Assembly (NCBI GenBank): GCA_964622465.1
Contig: CAZUQH010000031.1
Location: 1-17,957 of the forward strand
DNA from: CAZUQH01 sp964622465
GTDB taxonomy: Bacteria > CG03 > CAZUQH01
DNA length: 17,957 nt
Direction: 5' to 3'
In this document: piece after piece, positions 1 to 7,261 of the stretch
Numbering within the stretch: position 1 is the stretch's first letter
Layout of the letters: each line of letters opens with the position of its first letter
The notes under the pieces: model-generated
The model's database searches: none
What the model was told of the DNA's origin: nothing
The model's input: the letters and a program-made list of their open reading frames with translations, nothing else
Program-made: the position numbers and the translations under genes

Positions 1-89
1 CGGAGAGGGCGAGATTCGAACTCGCGATCCCGGAAATCCGGGATACCGGTTTTCGAGACCGGCAGTTTCAACCACTCACTCACCTCTCC
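1..89 (-). tRNA. tRNA-Ser(CGA)
   Basis: Read on the minus strand, this folds as a class II tRNA. The 7-bp acceptor stem is GGAGAGG (89-83) with CCTCTCC (8-2) and discriminator G at position 1. The D stem has 3 bp, as is usual for tRNA-Ser. The anticodon stem CCGGT/ACCGG encloses loop CTCGAAA with anticodon CGA, which reads UCG. A long variable arm with CCCGG/CCGGG confirms the serine class, and the T arm is GCGAG-TTCGAAT-CTCGC. Any encoded CCA would lie outside the window. The 5' end overlaps the last codons and stop of the upstream membrane-protein gene by 10 nt. Confidence 0.96.
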
Positions 90-562
90 TTGGGTATCAA
101 ATTCTCACTGTACACGTACTGCTTTAAATCCGGATGGCCGGTCATCCAGTTCGTGCGTATCTTGGCATACCCAAACAACAGTACTCCTCCAATTATAATA
201 CCGGCAACGAGTGTAATGATATGTAGCCCTCTAAATATAACACCAACTGCATAAGCAGCATCCAGAATAAGAATGATATTTATTAAAATGATGTTAAGCG
301 CAAAACCAGCTTGATACACAGATTCACCAATTTGAGGAAAACTAACAAAAAACTTAAATAATCCAAAGAAAACAAACCATGGTAGCAGAGCGCTAAGGAA
401 TCCGGAATTGCGGGTAATAACTCCGAGCCACCCAAATAACAAAAGCATGCCAATCGGCGCTACCATAAGCCAGTCAACAAAGCTTAGTTGCTCGCACCAT
501 ACATAGACAATCAGCGACCATACTCCAAGGAGAAAATTTAAGAGCAAAAGGGTTCTTCTCAA
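80..562 (-). CDS. Small multi-pass membrane protein of unknown function
   Basis: I do not recognise this 160-residue protein. It is strongly hydrophobic, with about four or five predicted membrane segments separated by short loops and a charged C-terminal tail ending NLIPKER. No catalytic motif is visible. I chose the TTG at 562-560 because a perfect AGGAGGT ribosome-binding site lies at 573-567, about 5 nt upstream. A GTG nine codons further upstream would place that site inside the gene. The gene starts 2 nt after the deaminase stop, and the ribosome site overlaps that stop, so the two are almost certainly co-transcribed and translationally coupled. Its TGA stop (82-80) lies inside the 5' end of tRNA-Ser, an unusual overlap. 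Confidence 0.75.
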   Translation of the reverse strand: MRRTLLLLNFLLGVWSLIVYVWCEQLSFVDWLMVAPIGMLLLFGWLGVITRNSGFLSALLPWFVFFGLFKFFVSFPQIGESVYQAGFALNIILINIILILDAAYAVGVIFRGLHIITLVAGIIIGGVLLFGYAKIRTNWMTGHPDLKQYVYSENLIPKER

Positions 563-564
563 GA

Positions 565-978
565 TTACCTCCTTTTGGAAAAGAAGCACTGCATCAATAC
601 ACCAGCGTCATTATGTTTAACGTAACGCATTGAAATCTTGTTTGGTGGCTCTGGTTTGTTTGGACGTGAACCGTAATAAATAGTGTCTATTCTGGCCCAG
701 GCAAATGCCGACTGGCACATACGGCATGGTTTTACTGTAACGTAAGCTTGAGCCCCTGTGAGGCGCCAATTACCAGTCCGGTGCGCTGCGCGGCGGATAG
801 CAAGAAGCTCTGCGTGTCCTACGGGGTCATTTTTAGTAATAGTACAGTTATGGCCACGACCAATTGCCAGCCCATCCTTTACTATCACGCAACCAACAGG
901 AACTTCTCCGATGGAATTCGCTTTTAGAGCTTCGCGATACGCTATAGCCATCCATTTGTTATGCTGGCTGTTTTCCAT
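565..978 (-). CDS. tadA: tRNA-specific adenosine deaminase (TadA-like)
   Basis: TadA converts A34 to inosine in the anticodon of tRNA-Arg(ACG), letting one tRNA read CGU, CGC and CGA. The 137-residue product has the zinc-dependent cytidine deaminase fold signature: EVPVGCVIV near the N terminus, GHAELLAIR with the catalytic HAE, and PCRMC supplying the two zinc cysteines. It is shorter at the C terminus than E. coli TadA and reads KPC where EPC is usual, so a related deaminase of the same superfamily is possible. The start is ATG 978-976. An in-frame extension to 1083 would translate the adjacent hairpin repeat element and is rejected. No clear ribosome site precedes the ATG. The substrate tRNA-Arg(ACG) is encoded about 200 bp upstream on the same strand, which supports the TadA call. 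Confidence 0.78.
   Translation of the reverse strand: MENSQHNKWMAIAYREALKANSIGEVPVGCVIVKDGLAIGRGHNCTITKNDPVGHAELLAIRRAAHRTGNWRLTGAQAYVTVKPCRMCQSAFAWARIDTIYYGSRPNKPEPPNKISMRYVKHNDAGVLMQCFFSKRR
567..573 (-). promoter_or_regulatory. Ribosome-binding site that fixes a TTG start
   Basis: AGGAGGT on the minus strand, 4-5 nt upstream of TTG (562-560). It overlaps the TAA stop of the upstream deaminase (567-565), which suggests termination-reinitiation coupling. It is the reason for preferring TTG over the upstream in-frame GTG. Confidence 0.75.
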
Positions 979-989
979 TATCAAAACTG

Positions 990-1141
990 TGACCCCCGCG
1001 AGACTCGCCCTCTGCGTCGCTTCGCTCCTTTTCATAGGGGCTCTGCCCCTCTGAACGCTCGGACTTAAAGTCCTTGCTGTCACCCCGAAAGCACAGGGGG
1101 ACTACTCCCCCTGTAACCCCCTTGAGTTCGACTCTCGCGGG
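990..1141. repeat. Hairpin-rich repeat element with ends copying the tRNA-Arg 3' end
   Basis: This 152-bp C-rich segment lies between tadA and tRNA-Arg. Its left end (990-1007) is an exact 18-nt direct repeat of the tRNA-Arg 3' end (1177-1194). Its right end (1129-1141) is the inverted form of the left end (995-1007), 12 of 13 matching, so the segment has terminal inverted repeats. Inside are three palindromes: AGGGGC-TCT-GCCCCT (1036-1050), GGACTT-A-AAGTCC (1061-1073) and a 9-bp stem with CTAC loop (1093-1114). No T tract follows the stems on the minus strand, so they are not obvious intrinsic terminators. It may be a MITE-like or tRNA-derived dispersed repeat, or the scar of an integration at the tRNA. 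No gene is supported in it. Confidence 0.6.
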
Positions 1142-1145
1142 ATAA

Positions 1146-1168
1146 ACACCATAATTACCTTACGGTGT
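1146..1168. repeat. Small inverted repeat just downstream of tRNA-Arg
   Basis: ACACC at 1146-1150 pairs with GGTGT at 1164-1168, with possible extension by TAA/TTA inside the loop. It sits about 9 nt beyond the tRNA 3' end. It could be a processing or weak pausing structure. There is no T run, so I do not call it a terminator. Confidence 0.35.
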
Positions 1169-1176
1169 CAACATTA

Positions 1177-1250
<74 letters not shown>

Positions 1251-1271
1251 ATATATTTTCTCGCACTACCT

Positions 1272-2084
1272 CTACGTCCGACCCAATAAACGATTTATCG
1301 CACTTACAAGATCTGCTTTCTTGAACGGTTTAAGCAAGAATACACTGGGCCCTTTCGGACGCAGGGTCTCATATAATTCCTTATCTTTTACCAGACCTGA
1401 ATTGAACAATACCGGAGTAGCAGCAAACCGCGGTTCCTCCCGGAGCCGTGCTATTGTTTTCCAGCCGCTCAAACCCGGCATAACAACGTCTGAAATTATC
1501 AGATCAGGGGATACTTCTTTCGCTTTTTCAAGTAAGTCCATTCCGTCTTTTGCTTCAATAACTTCGTAGCCACTACCGAGCATAATCCTGACTAATTTTC
1601 TTATTGGCTCCTCGTCATCTGCAATGAGAACTATTGGTTTTTCCCGTGTCACACGAACAGCCCCACCCGCACCGGTATTCTCGCTTCTAACTTCCTCTGT
1701 CTTAACCAATTCCGTTATTCTGTCACCTGCAATTTCTTTCAGAATAGACCTCACTTTTATCTTCTCTATTGGCCGTGTTAGAATCCACACGCCACTCAAC
1801 TGCTCCACCGCCTGTATACTAAAGCCGGCTTCTTTAATGACCAAAACTGGCAAATTCTTACTACGCTCTTTCACACGTACTTCCTGAAGCGCATGATAAG
1901 CATCTGCCGGAGGTAAGAGGAAGTCAATGACCAGCAAATCTATCCGTTCATTCTCCAGAACCCCGGAGAGTTCAGGCATATTCCTGGCGTCAAACCATGA
2001 TATATTATAGTCACGTAGTCCAACCTGAAGTTGGAATCTTGTATCAGGTTTTGCGTCAGCAACCAGAATACTCCATCCGCTCAT
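1272..2084 (-). CDS. Double-receiver response regulator without output domain
   Basis: The 270-residue protein has two receiver-like domains. The C-terminal one (about 150-268) looks functional: acidic pair D156-D157 in LIADDEEP, phospho-acceptor D199 in LIISDVVMPGLSG and K252 in LLKPFKK. The N-terminal one (about 4-118) is degenerate: it keeps D54 in LVIDFLLP but has a single acidic residue (D10) and R104 where lysine is expected. There is no DNA-binding or enzymatic domain, so it probably works by protein contact or phosphotransfer. ATG 2084-2082 overlaps the upstream FecR-family stop by 4 nt (ATGA), which fixes the start better than the in-frame codon at 2153. The histidine kinase two genes upstream is the natural phosphodonor. 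Confidence 0.88.
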   Translation of the reverse strand: MSGWSILVADAKPDTRFQLQVGLRDYNISWFDARNMPELSGVLENERIDLLVIDFLLPPADAYHALQEVRVKERSKNLPVLVIKEAGFSIQAVEQLSGVWILTRPIEKIKVRSILKEIAGDRITELVKTEEVRSENTGAGGAVRVTREKPIVLIADDEEPIRKLVRIMLGSGYEVIEAKDGMDLLEKAKEVSPDLIISDVVMPGLSGWKTIARLREEPRFAATPVLFNSGLVKDKELYETLRPKGPSVFLLKPFKKADLVSAINRLLGRT

Positions 2085-3574
2085 AGAGCCGTTCCTATCA
2101 GGATACCAATCCAGATTGCATTCACCCCTATTATAATTGCTGGCAAAAGCCATTTCCAGACAGTGCCTTCTTCCTTCTTTTCTCCTCTGGTTATCCTCAG
2201 GGCCTCCGTTGATTCGTTTCCCGCGCGGTCCCTGGCCAGGAAATGCACGTTATTCTTGCCTTTTTCCAGAGTTACCCTCATAGTGAACTTCCCGGTATCC
2301 GCTTCCACCTGTACCGGCAGACTATTCACCCACAAAAGTGCCCCCGTTTCCGTCTTGCCATGCACCGTTACCTGGGACCGGTCTATTACAGCATTTTGCT
2401 CGGGAGAAATTATTTCAATCTCAGGAGGTGCGCTGTCAACTGTAATCTTTCGCACTTCACTGAATGTCCCCTCAACACCATCCTCGTTTATGAATGCAAT
2501 CCTCCAGTAGTATTCGCCATCTGGCAAGACAGCACTACGCCAGTCAACCGACTCGCCTTTTTCTTCGCGCACCAGATACTTAAATTCTATGTCGCGTGCG
2601 ACCTGCAAATGACAATAGCGAATCGGAGATACTGATATCTGTTCCACGGCTTCTTTTTGCGCAACACTCTCAACTTCAGATATTTCCAATTTTGGGGTCT
2701 GTCCTTGAGGCACCTTAAAAGAAAACGCTATCTCCCCTGAAGTGAAACCTTCTGGAAGTGCCATCTCCTTCTGCATCCTGGCTAATTCCTCACCAGATGG
2801 AGGCGGAGGTAGTTTAAATGGCTCAAGTGGTTCCTGGTTTAATTTGACCTTAGTACCTAATCCAGCAAATACATCAACTTTCTTTCCTGCTCCTGTAACG
2901 CTAACTTCCCCTTTGTAAACGGCAACTTCGGTCGTCTTGTCATCTTTAAGACGGGTCTTGAATTGGGGCGCTTCACTGCCAGGTACGACTTTTGGCTCAA
3001 CTACTGCAGAGACAGTTAGTACTTTTGCCTTTGAGGAATCAAGCTCGCCCTGGAGCAGCCGAATCTCTTCCTTTCCAGCTTCCTCTGGCTTTAACACCAT
3101 CATTGAATTCTCTCCAATTCTTAAGACCTCACCCGTTGGAAAGTCCACTTTTGCGTATGACCGAACCAGTGTCCTGACAGTATCCTCGTCGTATAGCTCC
3201 ATATCTAATTTCGCCCTGAGCCACTCGGCTTCACCTCTGCGCATCGCACGCACATCGTTCTGGACGAATATCATCTTAGCAGGTCTCAGGTAAACCTTTA
3301 CAAGTTCAACCGGCACCATTATAGTCATTGCAGGAAGAATCAAATCAGGGTTCTTAATAAGCGACTCATTGTATTTATATATCTCAGGCCATCTTGATGG
3401 ATCCTGAAGATACTTTTCACTAATTCCATGAAGCGTATCTCCCGGCATTACCCGGACCGGCTGGAGACGGACCTCCGGTTTCTTCTCAGTAAATACATCC
3501 CCTGCAACAATGACCGTAAAAATAGCGGCTATAACCAGGCAATAGCACGTCCTTCTCAATGACTGCTTCCACAT
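2081..3574 (-). CDS. LysM-FecR-Ig-like envelope protein with two membrane anchors
   Basis: Of 497 residues, about 10-27 form a hydrophobic signal or anchor segment. A LysM domain follows (about 39-88, with PGDTLHGISEKYL), then a FecR-type domain (about 130-248, including PTGEVLRIGENS and TTEVAVYKGEVSV). A proline-rich linker leads to a beta-sandwich or FN3-like region (about 280-380) and a bacterial Ig-like domain (about 381-463). A second hydrophobic segment (472-495) ends the protein. LysM binds peptidoglycan, and FecR domains are known from envelope sensing of sigma factors, so a cell-wall sensor or scaffold role is inferred. ATG 3574-3572 follows AAGGGG by 8 nt. It overlaps the kinase gene by 19 nt, while an upstream in-frame codon at 3661 would overlap by over 100 nt. 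Confidence 0.84.
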   Translation of the reverse strand: MWKQSLRRTCYCLVIAAIFTVIVAGDVFTEKKPEVRLQPVRVMPGDTLHGISEKYLQDPSRWPEIYKYNESLIKNPDLILPAMTIMVPVELVKVYLRPAKMIFVQNDVRAMRRGEAEWLRAKLDMELYDEDTVRTLVRSYAKVDFPTGEVLRIGENSMMVLKPEEAGKEEIRLLQGELDSSKAKVLTVSAVVEPKVVPGSEAPQFKTRLKDDKTTEVAVYKGEVSVTGAGKKVDVFAGLGTKVKLNQEPLEPFKLPPPPSGEELARMQKEMALPEGFTSGEIAFSFKVPQGQTPKLEISEVESVAQKEAVEQISVSPIRYCHLQVARDIEFKYLVREEKGESVDWRSAVLPDGEYYWRIAFINEDGVEGTFSEVRKITVDSAPPEIEIISPEQNAVIDRSQVTVHGKTETGALLWVNSLPVQVEADTGKFTMRVTLEKGKNNVHFLARDRAGNESTEALRITRGEKKEEGTVWKWLLPAIIIGVNAIWIGILIGTAL

Positions 3575-5724
3575 ACTATTTCCCCTTTTTCGTTTGCAAC
3601 CAGACCAAGCGGAATCTGAAAAATAAACTTGCTGCCTTTTCCAAGTTCTGACTCGGCCCAAATTTTTCCATGGTGCGCCTCAACAATGTATCTGGAAATT
3701 GTGAGTCCGAGCCCAGTACCCCTGAATCTGTCATCTCTGGATACCTGTGAGAATTTATCAAATATTTTCTCAAGCTGGTCCGGAGGCATACCACGTCCTG
3801 TATCCTCAACTAAACAAACTAATTTGGACTTATCTGTTTTTGCAGAAATTCGCACAACCCCATCCGGCGGCGTAAACTTTATTGCATTTGTCCCAAGATT
3901 TGCAACCACGCGTTCAATCAGACGCCGGTCTATTTCCAGCGTTTGCAGATTGCCGGGGACATTCACTTCAAGTTTTACTTTTGCAGATTCTGTAAGCGGT
4001 TTCAGTACTTTTACGGCACTCATTACGACTTCATCAAATTGTACTGTTTCGAGAGTTACAGGCATCCTTCCTGACTCAAGTTTCGCCACGTCAAGAATAT
4101 CATTTACGAGTTTCACCAACCGGTCACTTGAATCTGAGATAATGTGCAGGAATTCCTTCTGCTGGTCATTTAGTTCCCCTGCACTACCATCCATAAGAAC
4201 TTCAAGGTATCCATTTATTGCCGTAAGCGGGCCCTTGAGGTCGTGCGTAATCCCATGAGTAAAGTCATCCTTAAGTCTCTCGAGTTCCTTCTCAAGCGTA
4301 ATATCATGTACTACGGTTACCAATCCTAACCCCTTTCCTTTATCGGTCTGGACCTGCCCCACCGTGCTCCTGAAAATACGAGATATCCCTGGAGTTGACA
4401 GGTCGATTTCTTCTCTAACCGGTGTTTCGGGATTTTCTTTAACCCTTACTATCGCTTGTTCTATCCTCTCGTCCGAAGTGAACTTTTTAAGGTCAACCAT
4501 ACGTTTTGCACGTTCATTACTCAGAACTATGTTACCGTCATAATCAGTCATAATAATTCCGTCTTCTATACTGAACAAAATTGCATCTGCACGCGCCTTT
4601 TCGACCAAACGCTTATCAACCTGCAAATCATCATATCTTTTTAATTCGCTCGTCATGAGATTAAAGGTCTCAGCCAGGGTCAATAGTTCGTCTCTGGTCT
4701 TGACTTTTACCTGTGTACTGAAATCGCCGCTTGCAACCCTTTTTGCTGCAGAAATAAGTTTCACAATTGGCTTTGAAAGACCTCGCGCAAACCAAAAAGC
4801 AATTACTGCTGCTGCCACTATACTGATTGCTATCCAGGTCAACGCATTGCGCCGCATTGCTATAGCAGAAGCGTATGCCTCATCCTTTGGCTGTTGAATA
4901 ATAACAGACCATCCGGTATTGCGAACCGGCGCGTATGCACCGATCAGTACCTTACTGTTTTCACCTACAAACTCCTCGCTACCAAGAGCCCTCCTGCTTG
5001 TGGCGCGTTGAATTATTGCCAACCCGGAAACGTCCAGTTTATTGGCAGCTCTTTCTATATCCGGATGTGCAATGACTCTGCCGGAAGAATTTACCAGATA
5101 GGCAAACCCCGTACGCCCAAAAGTTGTTTTGTAAACTTCTCTCCAGAGACGCTCCAGAGAAATATTGAGATACAGAACGTTCCCGTCCCCCAGTGGATAG
5201 GCCAGGTTCAGGCGCGGTTGATACTTTTCATATATGATATCACTGAGCTCGGGCCGAGTACTTCTCTGCGCTTTTTGAAAAACTTCATCATTGGAAAAGT
5301 TGCCAAGTTTCGGTTCCTCTCCAAGTTTTGGATTCCAGACTTTCATTACTTCACGGCCGCGCCTGTCAACCAGTGAGATAGTCAGAAAATCCTCATTCGC
5401 AATTAAGAGCGACTTGAGCACTGCTTCGTTTGCCATACGAAGTGTTTCCTGCTCAGCCTGCCTGTCAAGCCATCCAAATCCTCTGGTTTTCTGTGCAGCA
5501 ATGACAAATCCGAGATTACGGCCCAGGTTCGTAATGTAATCATTTATCTTGTCTGCAAGTGCCTGTGCAAGATGCAGATGCAAACTGAGGATTGATTCCT
5601 GGAGCGCTACCCGGTTTATGTCAATCATACGCGTACCGACCAGCACAAGCGGTACCACGGCAAGCGCCACCATTACAACCAGGAACTTGGCAAAGAGACT
5701 AAAACGTCTCGTCTGTTTATTCAT
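3556..5724 (-). CDS. Membrane sensor histidine kinase (Cache-HAMP-PAS-HisKA-HATPase)
   Basis: A 722-residue hybrid of sensor and kinase domains, with residues numbered from ATG 5724. TM1 is at about 11-31 and a large extracytoplasmic dCache-like sensor lies at 40-285, containing NSSGRVIAHPD and NTGWSVIIQQP. TM2 is at 295-313, HAMP at 314-368 and a PAS-like domain at about 378-480. The HisKA H-box THDLKGPL carries phospho-acceptor H494. The HATPase has an N-box (NLGTNAIKF, from 609), G1 DTGRG (641-645), F box and G2 GTGLGL (669-674), so it looks catalytically intact. The ligand is unknown. It heads an operon with the FecR-family protein and double-receiver regulator. A near-consensus promoter lies so close that the message would be almost leaderless. 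An in-frame GTG at 5730 is an alternative start. Confidence 0.92.
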   Translation of the reverse strand: MNKQTRRFSLFAKFLVVMVALAVVPLVLVGTRMIDINRVALQESILSLHLHLAQALADKINDYITNLGRNLGFVIAAQKTRGFGWLDRQAEQETLRMANEAVLKSLLIANEDFLTISLVDRRGREVMKVWNPKLGEEPKLGNFSNDEVFQKAQRSTRPELSDIIYEKYQPRLNLAYPLGDGNVLYLNISLERLWREVYKTTFGRTGFAYLVNSSGRVIAHPDIERAANKLDVSGLAIIQRATSRRALGSEEFVGENSKVLIGAYAPVRNTGWSVIIQQPKDEAYASAIAMRRNALTWIAISIVAAAVIAFWFARGLSKPIVKLISAAKRVASGDFSTQVKVKTRDELLTLAETFNLMTSELKRYDDLQVDKRLVEKARADAILFSIEDGIIMTDYDGNIVLSNERAKRMVDLKKFTSDERIEQAIVRVKENPETPVREEIDLSTPGISRIFRSTVGQVQTDKGKGLGLVTVVHDITLEKELERLKDDFTHGITHDLKGPLTAINGYLEVLMDGSAGELNDQQKEFLHIISDSSDRLVKLVNDILDVAKLESGRMPVTLETVQFDEVVMSAVKVLKPLTESAKVKLEVNVPGNLQTLEIDRRLIERVVANLGTNAIKFTPPDGVVRISAKTDKSKLVCLVEDTGRGMPPDQLEKIFDKFSQVSRDDRFRGTGLGLTISRYIVEAHHGKIWAESELGKGSKFIFQIPLGLVANEKGEIVCGSSH

Positions 5725-5736
5725 AACCACGTTAAC

Positions 5737-5766
5737 ATTCTACCCGAAATAGAATTACACTGTCAA
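5737..5766 (-). promoter_or_regulatory. Sigma70-type promoter for the histidine kinase operon
   Basis: On the minus strand, TTGACA (5766-5761) is followed by an 18-nt spacer and TAGAAT (5742-5737), five of six matches to the -10 consensus. The expected start of transcription is near 5730. That is 6 nt before ATG 5724 or at the alternative GTG 5730, so the transcript would be leaderless or nearly so. No Shine-Dalgarno sequence precedes the start, which fits. It lies in the 61-nt gap after rsmI. Confidence 0.6.
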
Positions 5767-5785
5767 CTAATCAAAAACACTAAAT

Positions 5786-6460
5786 TCATGCAGATGTCTT
5801 TAATATAATTACAAACTCACCGCGAATCCTACTCTCTGCTAAACGAGACCTCAATTCAGAAATCCTGCCGCGGAAATGCTCCTCATGAAGCTTGGTTAGC
5901 TCCTTGAGGATAATTGCAGGTTTATCCCCAAATTCATCCTCCAATAGCCCCAGTGTAGTTAGCACACGAAAAGGTGATTCAAAGATTACCACACATCCAA
6001 CACTATTCACAAACGCCCCAAGCAACCGTCTCGCCCGTGCCTTACTGCGCGGCAGGAACCCGACAAAAGCAAACCTGTCGCACCCCGCACCGCTGATTGA
6101 CAAAGCGGACGTAACTGAAGATGGGCCCGGGACAGGGACAACGTCAAAACCTTCTCTGACTGCAGCATCAACCAACCTGGAACCAGGATCACTTATGCCA
6201 GGAGTGCCACTTTCTGATACGTATGCAATATCATTTCCGGCTGCAAGTTTCTGCAATACTTCCCTCTCCCGCATTCTTTCATTCCCGGCGAAACAACTAA
6301 ACGTCCTGGTGACGATGTGATAGCGATTCAGCAAAATCCGTGCATGTCTTGTATCCTCTGCATATATCACGTCAACCTGGCTTAAGACCCTAATGGCGCG
6401 AAGTGTTATGTCTTCCAGATTACCGATAGGCAGACCAACGATATAAAGTTTTCCTGGCAT
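5786..6460 (-). CDS. rsmI: 16S rRNA (cytidine1402-2'-O)-methyltransferase RsmI
   Basis: RsmI uses S-adenosylmethionine to 2'-O-methylate C1402 in the decoding centre of 16S rRNA. The 224-residue protein starts with KLYIVGLPIGNLEDITLRA, the family N terminus. It continues with YAEDTRHARILL, SESGTPGISDPGSRLV (usually DAGTPGISDPG) and VPGPSSVTSALSISG, all typical of the tetrapyrrole methylase fold of RsmI. Length is somewhat shorter than the usual 270-290 residues because the C-terminal extension is missing. ATG 6460-6458 directly abuts the nadE TAA stop, indicating translational coupling. It is the last gene of the long ATPase-led gene string. Confidence 0.93.
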   Translation of the reverse strand: MPGKLYIVGLPIGNLEDITLRAIRVLSQVDVIYAEDTRHARILLNRYHIVTRTFSCFAGNERMREREVLQKLAAGNDIAYVSESGTPGISDPGSRLVDAAVREGFDVVPVPGPSSVTSALSISGAGCDRFAFVGFLPRSKARARRLLGAFVNSVGCVVIFESPFRVLTTLGLLEDEFGDKPAIILKELTKLHEEHFRGRISELRSRLAESRIRGEFVIILKTSA

Positions 6461-7261
6461 TTATTTAAAGGAATCTGTCAACTTTGGGAAGGGAGGAGTG
6501 GAGCGTTTATGACGGCTGGACTCTATCATTCTGGCAATCCTTCGGACGGTCTGGAGCCCGAAACCCTTTTTTGCTACCGCATCTACACTCATCTTCTTGT
6601 CTACGAGTAAATACAGTACCTGATCTAATACAGAGTAGGAAACACCAATTTCATCTTCATCGAACTGATCCATCCATAGGTCAGCAGAAGGAGGTTTGGT
6701 GATAATGCGTTTCGGCACCCCAAGACGCCGCGCAACTTCCCAGACCTGCGTTTTATAGAGACCGCCAAGCGGAAGCAAATCGCATCCACCATCACCGTAC
6801 TTGGTAAAATAGCCCACCATTAGTTCGCTCTTATTGCCTGTACCGAGCACGATACCATCAAACTTGGACGCGTAGTCATAAAGAATACTCATACGCTCCC
6901 GTGCCATCTTATTCCCCCGTCTTAAATGTGAAGCGCCGGTGTCACGTTTGAAATAACCATCTACCAACGCCGAAATATCAACCTTTTCAGCCCTGATTCC
7001 AAGTTTTGAAACAACCATCGTTGCATCCTCAATAGATTGTCTGGAAGAAGTCCGGTACGGCATTATCAAGCCGATGGCATGGTCTTTACCAAGCGCTCTT
7101 TCAGCAAGGTAGACAACAGTAGATGAGTCAACCCCACCCGATAATCCAAGTACTGCAGTTTTGGCCCGGGTACAAGAAAAATAATGGGATATAAAACGGA
7201 CAATCGTTCCAATACATCTGTCACAATCAATTGAAATATCAACTATTCTCTGTTGAGTCAC
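6461..7261 (-). CDS. nadE: NH3-dependent NAD(+) synthetase
   Basis: NadE amidates nicotinic acid adenine dinucleotide to NAD+ with ATP and ammonia, the last step of NAD synthesis. The 266-residue protein has the PP-loop LSGGVDSS (40-47) of the N-type ATP pyrophosphatase fold. It also has the family segments LIMPYRTSS, GTGNKSELMVGYFTKYGD and DLLPLGGLYKTQV, and PPSADLW near the C terminus. There is no glutaminase (nitrilase) domain, so it is the ammonia-dependent form. Its ATG overlaps the HD-GYP stop by 4 nt (ATGA) and its stop abuts the rsmI start, placing it firmly in an operon. Confidence 0.95.
   Translation of the reverse strand: MTQQRIVDISIDCDRCIGTIVRFISHYFSCTRAKTAVLGLSGGVDSSTVVYLAERALGKDHAIGLIMPYRTSSRQSIEDATMVVSKLGIRAEKVDISALVDGYFKRDTGASHLRRGNKMARERMSILYDYASKFDGIVLGTGNKSELMVGYFTKYGDGGCDLLPLGGLYKTQVWEVARRLGVPKRIITKPPSADLWMDQFDEDEIGVSYSVLDQVLYLLVDKKMSVDAVAKKGFGLQTVRRIARMIESSRHKRSTPPFPKLTDSFK

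Noticed and set aside
979..1083. N-terminal extension of the tadA-like gene
   Set aside because: It would translate the hairpin repeat element. The residues do not resemble a deaminase, and family proteins begin near the ATG at 978.
1093..1114. Strong 9-bp hairpin as an intrinsic terminator
   Set aside because: No T tract follows it on either strand; it belongs to a cluster of palindromes.
2031..2635. Plus-strand open frames opposite the FecR-family gene
   Set aside because: They are shadows of a well-supported minus-strand gene with LysM, FecR and Ig domains.
3629..4258. 209-codon plus-strand frame
   Set aside because: It lies opposite the HisKA and HATPase domains of the kinase; serine-rich composition is typical of an antisense shadow.
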